From: Sphingomonadaceae bacterium PASS1
GTDB lineage: Bacteria; Pseudomonadota; Alphaproteobacteria; Sphingomonadales; Sphingomonadaceae
Direction of reading: 5' to 3'
Assembly (NCBI GenBank): GCA_002255985.1
Contig: NKIR01000006.1
Span: 62,001-126,000 of the forward strand
Length of the DNA stretch: 64,000 nucleotides
Position 1 is the first letter of the stretch. The number at the start of each line of letters is the position of its first letter. The notes beneath the pieces are model-generated. The model saw only the letters and a program-made list of their open reading frames with translations, was not told where the DNA came from and did not search any database. The position numbers and the translations under genes are program-made. Positions 9,447 through 16,479 of this stretch are shown here, one piece after another.

Positions 9447-9475
9447 GTCACCCTGAATGTGTTTCGGGGTCTTAC
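9447..9475. repeat. Dispersed palindromic repeat, single degenerate unit
   Basis: CACCCTGAATGTGTTTCGGGGTCTTA resembles unit a of the repeat at 30059 (ACCCTGAACTTGTTTCAGGGT), with ACCCTGAA facing TTTCGGGGT. It lies in the ilvN-ilvC spacer, so it is transcribed within the operon and may form a small hairpin. Confidence 0.6.
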
Positions 9476-9506
9476 TTTCAACGGCGTAATATTTTGACGA
9501 TTATGT

Positions 9507-10022
9507 TTAGCTGCCTTCGGCTCCGCGCATCAGGCCGACAATTCCGGTTCTGCCGACTTCAACCAGGCCGACTTCGCGCATCAACGCGACGAACGTGTCG
9601 ATCTTGTCCGGGCCGCCGGTTATCTCAAAAATGAAGCTGTTGACAGTCGCGTCGATCACGCGGGCGCGATAAATATCGGCAAGGCGCATTGCCTCAACCC
9701 GCTGGTCACCGGTGCCGCGAACCTTAACCAACGCAAGCTCTCGCTCGACATGCGGGCCGGCTTCGGTCAAGTCGGTGACCTTGTGCACCGGGATCAGCCG
9801 TTCACATTGCGCAATGATCTGGTCGATGACCGGTGGTGGCCCGCGGGTCACGATGGTAATCCGGCTGATGGCATGATCTTCGCTGATATCGGCAACGGTC
9901 AAACTGTCGATGTTGTAACCGCGCGACGTGAACATGCCCGCGATCCGCGCAAGGGTGCCGGCTTCGTTATCGACGGTCAGCGTGAGCACATGCCGTTCGG
10001 TGAGTTCCTGTTTGATATGCAT
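9507..10022 (-). CDS. ilvN: Acetolactate synthase small (regulatory) subunit
   Basis: A 171-residue regulatory subunit with an N-terminal ACT domain: RHVLTLTVDNEAGTLARIAG (about 9-28) and SRGYNIDSLTVADISEDH. A second ACT-like domain includes ALVKVRGTGDQRVEAMRLADIYRARVID and ITGGPDKIDTFVALMREVG. It binds the IlvB catalytic subunit and gives valine feedback inhibition. Its ATG overlaps the ilvB stop by one base (TAATG), so the two subunits are translationally coupled. Length matches long IlvH-type subunits (also named ilvH). Confidence 0.95.
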   Translation of the reverse strand: MHIKQELTERHVLTLTVDNEAGTLARIAGMFTSRGYNIDSLTVADISEDHAISRITIVTRGPPPVIDQIIAQCERLIPVHKVTDLTEAGPHVERELALVKVRGTGDQRVEAMRLADIYRARVIDATVNSFIFEITGGPDKIDTFVALMREVGLVEVGRTGIVGLMRGAEGS

Positions 10023-11782
10023 TATACGAGCGCCTTTGCTTCGTCGTCCATCGTCCCTGATACTTCATCGGAATGCAGGATCATGTCGGTATGGGCTGCG
10101 CCTGACGGTATCATCGGGAAGCAATTTGAGGTTTTGTGCACGCGGCAGTCGAACATCACCGGGCCGTCATAGGCAAGCATTTCGGCTATCGCCTCATCCA
10201 GCTTCGCAGGGTCACTGCAACGTATGCCTTTCCATCCATACGCCTCGGCCAGCGCCACAAAATCGGGTAAGCTGTCTGAATAGCTCTCGGAGAACCGGCT
10301 TTCATAGGTCAACTCTTGCCACTGACGCACCATGCCCATCCATTCGTTGTTCAGGATGAAGACCTTGACCGGCAAACGATATTGGGTCGCGGTTGCCATT
10401 TCCTGAATATTCATCTGGATTGATGCTTCGCCAGCGATATCGATAACCAACGCGTCCGGATTACCCATTTGTGCACCAATCGCTGCGGGCAGGCCATATC
10501 CCATGGTTCCCAAGCCGCCGCTCGTGAGCCACTTGTTGGGGGCATCAAAATGGAAATGCTGCGCGGCCCACATTTGGTGCTGCCCAACTTCCGTAGTGAT
10601 GATCGGCGATTTGTCTTTTGTGGCCGCGAACAAGCGCTCAATCGCATATTGCGGCATGATTTCCTGCGTGCTGCCAGGGTAGCTGAGGCAGTCAACTGCG
10701 CGCCAGCCTTTGATCCGTGCCCACCAGTCATCCAATGCCGCGGCCTTGTACTTACGGCCTTTCCACACTTCGATCATTTGCCGAATCGCCGCGCCAACAT
10801 CAGCCACGATGGGCAGATCGACGCGTATCGTTTTGTTGATCGAACTGCGGTCTATATCGATATGGATTTTGATGCTGTCGGGTGAGAAAGCATCGCGGCG
10901 GCCGGTCACGCGGTCGTCGAAGCGTGCGCCTAGGCATAGCATCACGTCGCACTGGTTCATCGCCATATTGGCTTCATATGTTCCATGCATGCCAAGCATA
11001 CCAAGCCATGCGTCGCCTGAGGCAGGATATGCGCCAAGGCCCATGAGGGTTGATGTGACAGGCGCGCCGCTCAGTTCTGCGAGCTCACGCAGTGCCGCAC
11101 TTGCATCGGGGCCTGAATTGATGATGCCGCCGCCTGTGTAGAGGATTGGCGCTTTCGCATTGGCCAATAGCTCAACCGCGCGATTGATTTCGGCGTAATC
11201 AGCTTCACCCGCAGGGCTAAACCGCGATGACGTCGGGCGCTTTACGTCGGTGGCTGCTGTCGCAACCTGAACGTTTTTCGGAATATCGATGACAACTGGG
11301 CCAGGGCGTCCTTTGGTCGCGATGGCAAATGCCTCGCGCACCGTCGACGCGAGGTCCGCCGGATCTTTCACAAGGTAATTGTGCTTTGAACAGTGGCGCG
11401 TGATGCCCACCGTGTCCGCTTCCTGAAACGCGTCTGTGCCGATTAAGTTGGTTGCAACTTGGCCAGTCAGAACAACGAGCGGAATGGAATCCATGAATGC
11501 ATCCGCAATGCCGGTGACGGCATTGGTCGCACCAGGGCCTGACGTGACCAGCACAACGCCTGGCTTGCCCGTCGAACGTGCGTAACCTTCTGCCGCATGC
11601 GCAGCGCCGGCTTCGTGACGGACGAGGACGTGACGGATTTTCTTATGCTGAAAGAGCGCGTCATAAATTGGCAGAACTGCGCCGCCGGGGTACCCGAATA
11701 CGGTGTCCACACCCTGTTCGATCAAGGTATCGATCAAAATTTCTGCGCCAGATTTTTCGGGCACTGTAAAGTCCTCACTCAT
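10022..11782 (-). CDS. ilvB: Acetolactate synthase large (catalytic) subunit
   Basis: A 586-residue ThDP enzyme of the AHAS family. It condenses two pyruvates, or pyruvate with 2-oxobutyrate, at the head of valine/isoleucine/leucine synthesis. The ThDP-activating glutamate is Glu57 in LVRHEAGAAHAAEGYAR. The ThDP/Mg motif reads IDIAGEASIQMNIQEM, with Glu where many homologues have Asp; I believe this form also occurs in other alphaproteobacteria. LNNEWMGMVRQWQE is the usual AHAS segment. It leads the ilvBNC operon behind a promoter at 11831-11859. The leader also contains a TGTTGC-ACC-GCAACA dyad at 11798-11812. Confidence 0.97.
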   Translation of the reverse strand: MSEDFTVPEKSGAEILIDTLIEQGVDTVFGYPGGAVLPIYDALFQHKKIRHVLVRHEAGAAHAAEGYARSTGKPGVVLVTSGPGATNAVTGIADAFMDSIPLVVLTGQVATNLIGTDAFQEADTVGITRHCSKHNYLVKDPADLASTVREAFAIATKGRPGPVVIDIPKNVQVATAATDVKRPTSSRFSPAGEADYAEINRAVELLANAKAPILYTGGGIINSGPDASAALRELAELSGAPVTSTLMGLGAYPASGDAWLGMLGMHGTYEANMAMNQCDVMLCLGARFDDRVTGRRDAFSPDSIKIHIDIDRSSINKTIRVDLPIVADVGAAIRQMIEVWKGRKYKAAALDDWWARIKGWRAVDCLSYPGSTQEIMPQYAIERLFAATKDKSPIITTEVGQHQMWAAQHFHFDAPNKWLTSGGLGTMGYGLPAAIGAQMGNPDALVIDIAGEASIQMNIQEMATATQYRLPVKVFILNNEWMGMVRQWQELTYESRFSESYSDSLPDFVALAEAYGWKGIRCSDPAKLDEAIAEMLAYDGPVMFDCRVHKTSNCFPMIPSGAAHTDMILHSDEVSGTMDDEAKALV

Positions 11783-11830
11783 TATGAAACTGCCCTATGT
11801 TGCACCGCAACACAGTAGGCAAGAGCGGGC

Positions 11831-11859
11831 TAGCTAAAGATTACAAAATGACATGTCAA
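11831..11859 (-). promoter_or_regulatory. Candidate sigma-70-type promoter of ilvBNC
   Basis: On the minus strand TTGACA (11859-11854) and TAGCTA (11836-11831) are separated by exactly 17 bases, about 50 bases before the ilvB start. It lies just before the 3' end of miaA, so ilvBNC has its own promoter even if miaA reads through. Confidence 0.6.
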
Positions 11860-11865
11860 CGATAA

Positions 11866-12792
11866 TCATTGAAATATTGTTTCAAAATAACGTCCATTTG
11901 AATCATTTATTTCATCAACTATGCGGGGCCATGCGGCGGGGGCTTGGTTCCTGAACCAGGTAAACTGCCGCTTTGCATATTGGCGGGTCGCAATTTGGCC
12001 GCGTTCGATGGCTTCTGCCTCCGACATACTGCCGTCGAGAAGCGCCGCGATCTCGGGTACGCCAATGGCCCGCATGATTGGTGCATCGTGTGGCATTTGC
12101 TGCGCCAGCAAGGCTTCAACTTCTTGAATAGCGCCGCTTTGCAACATCTGTTCGAACCGCATGTCGCACCGTTGATACAGCCATTCACGCGGTGGCAAGA
12201 GGAGGAGGGGATGCAGCGAGATGTCTTGCGCGATGCCGCCCGTTTTAATTTTGCGCCATTCGCTGATGCTACGGCCAGTGCCTTCAACAACCTCAAGCGC
12301 GCGGGTGATACGGATGATATCCGTGGGGCCCAAGGTCGCGGCCATGGCTGCGTCCAGATTTTCAAGCGCTTCATAAGCTTGTGCGACTGGCAGTGCCCGA
12401 ATGCGGGCGCGCAATTCCGGATCGATGTCGGGTATGGGTGCAATACCATCGAGTAATGTCTGGATATACAGGCCGCTGCCCCCGACCAATACAGGCAGAG
12501 CGCCTGCATCATGCGCTTCGCAAATGGCGTCTTTGGCATCATTGGCCCAGCGTGCCGCCGAACAATGCGTTTGGCCATCCAGATATCCAAATAAACGGTG
12601 CGGCGCGCTGCGTTGTTCGCTTTCGGTAGGCTGGGCGCTGAGTATCGGCAGATCGGAATAAACTTGCGCGCTATCGGCGTTGATAATCACGACATTGCGC
12701 GATTTCGCCAATTGCAGCGCTAATGCCGTCTTGCCGCTTGCGGTTGGACCCGCAATAAGCGCGACCATCTTTTTAGGATTCGAAATGCCCAT
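11866..12792 (-). CDS. miaA: tRNA dimethylallyltransferase
   Basis: A 308-residue enzyme that adds dimethylallyl from DMAPP to A37 of tRNAs reading UNN codons. It has the P-loop GPTASGKTALALQLA (about 15-29), INADSAQVYSDLPILSAQP with the catalytic Asp-Ser, HRLFGYLDG, and VLVGGSGLYIQTLLDGIAPIPD. The C-terminal QIATRQYAKRQFTWFRNQ is typical. The start could be ATG 12792 (AGGG six bases before) or ATG 12768 (MVALIAG). With the first choice its start overlaps the divergent serB start by 8 bases. The frame is open much further upstream, but that part is antisense to serB and is not MiaA-like. Confidence 0.95.
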   Translation of the reverse strand: MGISNPKKMVALIAGPTASGKTALALQLAKSRNVVIINADSAQVYSDLPILSAQPTESEQRSAPHRLFGYLDGQTHCSAARWANDAKDAICEAHDAGALPVLVGGSGLYIQTLLDGIAPIPDIDPELRARIRALPVAQAYEALENLDAAMAATLGPTDIIRITRALEVVEGTGRSISEWRKIKTGGIAQDISLHPLLLLPPREWLYQRCDMRFEQMLQSGAIQEVEALLAQQMPHDAPIMRAIGVPEIAALLDGSMSEAEAIERGQIATRQYAKRQFTWFRNQAPAAWPRIVDEINDSNGRYFETIFQ

Positions 12793-13675
12793 CTTAACCC
12801 TGATAGCAGCAGATTCTTTGGAAAGCGGCATAATTTCAGAAGCCTGCGACCGATTGGCTGCACATAAATGTGTTCCAGCAACCACGGACTGGCTTGCTGA
12901 GGGCAGGGCCGCCGACATTGGTTTTGACGGCACGCTGGCGCAGGCGCGCACCGCGGTTGCCGTCCTTGAAGATCGCGTCGATGTCGTCGTCCAATATGAA
13001 GAGCAACGGCGCAAAATGCTGTTGGTTTCCGACATGGATAGCACGATGATTACGGTTGAATGCATCGATGAACTGGCTGACTTTGCCGGAATAAAGCCCG
13101 AAATTGCGGCAATTACCGAACGGGCGATGGCGGGGGAGTTGGACTTTGCAGAAGCGTTAAAGGCGCGTGTTGCTTTGCTGGCTGGGCTTGATGCCGACAT
13201 GATCCAGCAATGCCTGCTCGAACGCGTGCGTCCCATGCCGGGTGCGGAGACATTGGTGCGCACCATGACCGCATGGGGCGCACATGCCGTGCTGGTGTCG
13301 GGGGGCTTTACCAGTTTCACAGGTCCCGTGGCGGCCATGCTTGGCTTTGCAGAGGTGCATGCCAATGTCCTTGAGATTGAACAGGGGCGTCTGACGGGGC
13401 GTCTCGCCGCGGATATTGTGGACGCGGCGACGAAGCGGCAGGTGCTTCAATCCGCGGCAGGGACGCTCGGGTTAGATCTGCAATCCGCGCTTGCGGTCGG
13501 CGACGGTGCAAATGACATGCCGATGATCGCAGAAGCGGTATCGGCCGAAGGTCTTGGCGTGGGCTATCATCCGAGACCGAAACTTGCCGCAGCAGCCAAT
13601 TTTGCGGTGCGTCATAATGATTTGACCGCTCTGCTTTTTGCGCAGGGCATTAAACCCGACGCATGGGCACATTGA
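12785..13675 (+). CDS. serB: Phosphoserine phosphatase
   Basis: A 296-residue HAD-family enzyme for the last step of serine synthesis. It has an N-terminal ACT-like region (about 1-75), then HAD motif I LLVSDMDSTMITVECIDELADFAG with nucleophile Asp83 and Asp85, motif II LVSGGFTSFT, a conserved lysine in VDAATKRQVL, and motif IV AVGDGANDMPMI. ATG 12785 follows TTAGGATTCGAA and is preferred; the frame is open further upstream but that part lies in antisense miaA. The gene is divergent from miaA with interlocking start codons. sodC follows after 72 bases with its own ribosome-binding site. Confidence 0.96.
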   Translation: MPILTLIAADSLESGIISEACDRLAAHKCVPATTDWLAEGRAADIGFDGTLAQARTAVAVLEDRVDVVVQYEEQRRKMLLVSDMDSTMITVECIDELADFAGIKPEIAAITERAMAGELDFAEALKARVALLAGLDADMIQQCLLERVRPMPGAETLVRTMTAWGAHAVLVSGGFTSFTGPVAAMLGFAEVHANVLEIEQGRLTGRLAADIVDAATKRQVLQSAAGTLGLDLQSALAVGDGANDMPMIAEAVSAEGLGVGYHPRPKLAAAANFAVRHNDLTALLFAQGIKPDAWAH

Positions 13676-13747
13676 GTAGGTGAAACAAATTGAGTGCCGC
13701 AGGGTTGATGTTATGTTGCCCCAAGCGGTTTTCCATAGGAGCATAAT

Positions 13748-14287
13748 ATGCGTGCATTTTTGCCTGTTCTTCTCATCCCGGTCCTAGCCAGCTGTGCGAC
13801 GCTTGTGCCAACACGGTCGGGTGAAGTTTCTGAAGTCGTCACGGCTGACCTTGCGCGGGCAGATGGCAGCTGGGCAGGCGTTGCAACGATATCGCGGCGC
13901 CGGGAGGGCGTGTTTCTAAGCCTATCGGCCGAAGCGCCTGCGGGGGGAACATACGGCATGCACCTTCATGCAGTGGGAACATGCCAAGGAACGGATTTTA
14001 CGTCTGCTGGGCCACATTGGAACCCCGACATGAAACAACATGGTCGGGATAACTCGATGGGCGCGCATCATGGCGATTTGCCAAATGTAACGGCTGGCGC
14101 TGACCGCAAAATAACATTGGAATATAAATTGCCCGATTTTGTGATTTCCGGGCCTACGGGACTACTGGATGCCGACGGTGGCACCTTGGTCATCCACGAA
14201 AAAGCAGATGACTATAAAACAGACCCCAGCGGGAACAGCGGCAAACGGATCATTTGTGGTGTATTCAAGTCCGGCAACCGAAGCTGA
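13748..14287 (+). CDS. sodC: Cu/Zn superoxide dismutase, lipoprotein form
   Basis: A 179-residue protein with a lipoprotein signal ending VLASC (Cys16), so probably anchored in the periplasm. Copper and zinc ligands are recognisable: MHLHAVGTC (two His), AGPHWNPD, GAHHGDLPN and LVIHEKADDY, with the disulfide cysteine pair in GTCQGTD and RIICGV. GNSGKRIICGVF closes the fold. It detoxifies periplasmic superoxide. Start ATG is 6 bases after AGGAG. Its stop lies 2 bases from the stop of the converging L,D-transpeptidase gene, with no room for a terminator between them. Confidence 0.95.
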   Translation: MRAFLPVLLIPVLASCATLVPTRSGEVSEVVTADLARADGSWAGVATISRRREGVFLSLSAEAPAGGTYGMHLHAVGTCQGTDFTSAGPHWNPDMKQHGRDNSMGAHHGDLPNVTAGADRKITLEYKLPDFVISGPTGLLDADGGTLVIHEKADDYKTDPSGNSGKRIICGVFKSGNRS

Positions 14288-14289
14288 AG

Positions 14290-14919
14290 CTAAACTTTAT
14301 CCGCATATAGAAGGCAGCCGGGGGCAACGCGTTCTAAAATGACGTTGATGTCATTCTGGGCAAAGGCAAAACAACCCTGGCTGCGGCCAATCTTGCCCTG
14401 ATCATGGATGAGCGACTGGTTCACATACCATGCCGGATGAATAACAATCGCGCGCGCTTCGGCTTGGTCATTCTGCGGGTCCAAGCCAATGAGTCGGCGA
14501 GACTCGCCATATTGGCCGATATAGGTATCGCTGACGAGATAGCTTCCAGCTGATGTTGCTTCTGACCCATGAACGTTTGAGAAATTCTGCACCCATCCGC
14601 TATGGCTAAGGTCGGAACCTTTTCCATGGGCGACCAAATAGTGCGCAGATGATCCGTTTCGTAAATCCACCACGTAAAAGCGTGGGTCGCGCGACGGTTT
14701 CGAAAAGTCGGCAATAGCGATGAGGTCGTGATTGCGAATGCGGCCTTTATGCATGTCCAGTGCAGCTTTGGCGCGGCTGAGCAATAAAGGGGGAACCGAC
14801 CCAGCGTTGTTATTACCGGTTCCCGGAACAAAAACCATATCTGCTGCTGTAGATGGAGCAGCCAGCAAGCTGGCACCCGCGATGGCTGATTGGATAAAAT
14901 GTCTGCGGCCAATGATCAT
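14290..14919 (-). CDS. Murein L,D-transpeptidase-like protein (YkuD_2 type)
   Basis: A 209-residue protein from ATG 14919: MIIGRRHFIQSAIAGASLLAAPSTAAD, a twin-arginine-like export signal. The frame is open upstream to 15162, but that extension lacks family similarity. The catalytic region is AIVIHPAWYV followed by QGKIGRSQGCFAF, where His and the SxGC cysteine form the L,D-transpeptidase active site. Upstream blocks such as DFSKPSRDPRFYVVDLRNG and HYLVAHGKGSD match the YkuD_2 family, which differs from classic YkuD. It probably acts on peptidoglycan cross-links or on lipoprotein attachment; the substrate is unknown. It is divergent from a second L,D-transpeptidase gene. Confidence 0.87.
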   Translation of the reverse strand: MIIGRRHFIQSAIAGASLLAAPSTAADMVFVPGTGNNNAGSVPPLLLSRAKAALDMHKGRIRNHDLIAIADFSKPSRDPRFYVVDLRNGSSAHYLVAHGKGSDLSHSGWVQNFSNVHGSEATSAGSYLVSDTYIGQYGESRRLIGLDPQNDQAEARAIVIHPAWYVNQSLIHDQGKIGRSQGCFAFAQNDINVILERVAPGCLLYADKV

Positions 14920-15118
14920 GTCTACGAGATAGGGACGAACGTTTGCAAGCAACAGAGGAGCACAGGCGCTTCGCCGTAAAACTAGGACAGTTAACCTCAT
15001 TGCGCCAAAGCTGTTTTTACGAATTGCGGTGAATTTAGCGTCGAGTTTATCTCCATTCTTTGCTAAGGCGGCTGAGGTACAGTGTGTTGCTGTATCCTGG
15101 GGGTTCAAAGGCAATTCC

Positions 15119-15898
15119 ATGAAGCTGAACGCGGGCATCCGGATATTGCACGTCATTATCACCTTTGCGCTGTTCGCGAGCGTGCCCGGCGCAGTCGTTG
15201 CTCAGAATGCTGCCCCAGTTGGAAACGGTGTGCCCACGAACATCCCGGCGAGCCCTGGTTTGGTTCCTGACAGCACGCCGCCGGCGCCGGTTGTTGTTCC
15301 ACCGGTAATCAAGCCACCCGTCATCGCACCTGCGGCAAAGCCGGCCCGAAAAAAGGGACCGGTGGATACGCTTAAGCCCGGGCAGTATGTGTGGATCCCG
15401 CAAGACCGGTATGAGGGGCCGATGAAAATTGTTATCGTGCTGGATACGCAGCGGGTCTATGTATTCCAAAATGACAAGCTGATTGGTTTCAGCACGATTT
15501 CGTCCGGTAAAAAAGGCAAAGAAACACCCATAGGTGCTTTCAATATTTTGCAAAAAAATATCGATCACAAATCCAACCTCTATAGCAATGCACCAATGCC
15601 GTATATGATGAGGCTGACTTGGGATGGGATTGCTCTGCACGGTGGCTATGTGCCCGGATATCCAGCGTCGCATGGCTGCATTCGCTTGCCACTCCCATTT
15701 GCCAAGTCATTGTTCGCAGTGACGCAATTGGATCAGGAAGTAGTGGTATTGAAGGACACCGCCACGCCGGTGAAGCGGAATCCGTCCCAGCCAGAGCCAA
15801 CGGCTGACCCTGCGCCTTCGCCCCTGACCGGCGACCCGTCGGTTAACCCGTCCGCCACCCCGCCTTCTTCGCCGCCAAAACCCGACACGCGCACTTAA
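15119..15898 (+). CDS. L,D-transpeptidase (YkuD domain)
   Basis: A 259-residue exported protein starting MKLNAGIRILHVIITFALFA; the ATG at 15119 follows AAAGG. The signal peptide runs to about residue 27, then a Pro/Val/Ala-rich linker (about 35-75). The YkuD domain spans about 95-210: PMKIVIVLDTQRVYVFQND, GKKGKETPIGAFNILQK, and the active site LHGGYVPGYPASHGCIRLP with catalytic His and Cys. The last 45 residues are Pro/Ser-rich and disordered. It makes 3-3 cross-links or related peptidoglycan bonds in the periplasm. An in-frame start at 15029 was not chosen because it adds 30 residues before the signal peptide. Confidence 0.9.
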   Translation: MKLNAGIRILHVIITFALFASVPGAVVAQNAAPVGNGVPTNIPASPGLVPDSTPPAPVVVPPVIKPPVIAPAAKPARKKGPVDTLKPGQYVWIPQDRYEGPMKIVIVLDTQRVYVFQNDKLIGFSTISSGKKGKETPIGAFNILQKNIDHKSNLYSNAPMPYMMRLTWDGIALHGGYVPGYPASHGCIRLPLPFAKSLFAVTQLDQEVVVLKDTATPVKRNPSQPEPTADPAPSPLTGDPSVNPSATPPSSPPKPDTRT

Positions 15899-15939
15899 AC
15901 GCAGGCTATGTTACGTCGCGGCAGAGGTAACTTCGCCAA

Positions 15940-15966
15940 TTGACGTTTACGCTAACGTAAAGTAGT
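15940..15966 (+). promoter_or_regulatory. MerR/LiuR-like operator within a promoter
   Basis: TTGACG at 15940-15945 is followed directly by the near-palindrome TTTACGCTAACGTAAA (15946-15961; 14 of 16 bases symmetric). It resembles the TTTACGTnnACGTAAA-type site reported for MerR-family LiuR regulators of branched-chain and fatty acid catabolism in proteobacteria. It lies 31 bases before the merR start, suggesting autoregulation. The sequence is seen; the regulator assignment is inference. Confidence 0.6.
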
Positions 15967-15996
15967 GACGCTAGTGCACACAAGAGGGAAGGCGCC

Positions 15997-16449
15997 ATGG
16001 AATCAATTACGCGCGACGAAAGGCGAACCGATGCGACCATCGATACGCCAGACGCATTTAACCGCGATTCATTCACAATATCGGATCTTTCGAGCGAGTT
16101 CGACGTAACCGCGCGGGCCTTGCGCTTTTACGAAGACCAAGGTTTGATTTCACCTGAACGCATGGGGCTTGCCCGTATTTATTCCAAGCGCGACCGCGCG
16201 CGGCTTGCGTGGATATTGCGTGCAAAGCGCGTCGGTTTTAGCCTTGCTGAAATCCGGGAAATGATTGATCTTTACGACCTGAACGATGGACGCAACATTC
16301 AACGCCGTGTGACCATTGAAAAATGCCGCGACAGAATCAATCTGTTGAAGGCGCAGCGTGACGATATCGAAAGCGCTATTCACGAGCTTACCGAATTTGT
16401 TTCAACCGTCGAAAAGGCAGAGGCCGCAGATAAACCCACCGCAGCCTAA
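15997..16449 (+). CDS. MerR-family transcriptional regulator (LiuR-like)
   Basis: A 150-residue protein. The winged helix-turn-helix begins at about residue 26: FTISDLSSEFDVTARALRFYEDQGLISPER, then RIYSKRDRARLAWILRAKRVGFSLAEIREMIDLYD. A C-terminal coiled coil follows (about 100-140), with no Cys-rich metal site. The FYEDQGLISPER wording and lack of cysteines fit LiuR-type regulators of acyl-CoA metabolism rather than metal-sensing MerR. The gene is 30 bases from a downstream acyl-CoA dehydrogenase and has a symmetric TTTACG/CGTAAA site in its promoter. I infer that it controls itself and the dehydrogenase. Confidence 0.85.
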   Translation: MESITRDERRTDATIDTPDAFNRDSFTISDLSSEFDVTARALRFYEDQGLISPERMGLARIYSKRDRARLAWILRAKRVGFSLAEIREMIDLYDLNDGRNIQRRVTIEKCRDRINLLKAQRDDIESAIHELTEFVSTVEKAEAADKPTAA

Positions 16450-16479
16450 TTTGAATTTCCAGCCAGTTAAGGATCGAAA

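Noticed and set aside
12680-12784. Longer serB start
   Set aside because: The extra 35 residues lie inside miaA on the other strand, while ATG 12785 has a good AGGA sequence and matches the family N-terminus.
12793-13365. N-terminal extension of miaA (about 190 residues)
   Set aside because: It lies antisense to serB, has Ser/Ala-rich shadow composition and lacks any MiaA similarity; MiaA begins at 12792 or 12768.
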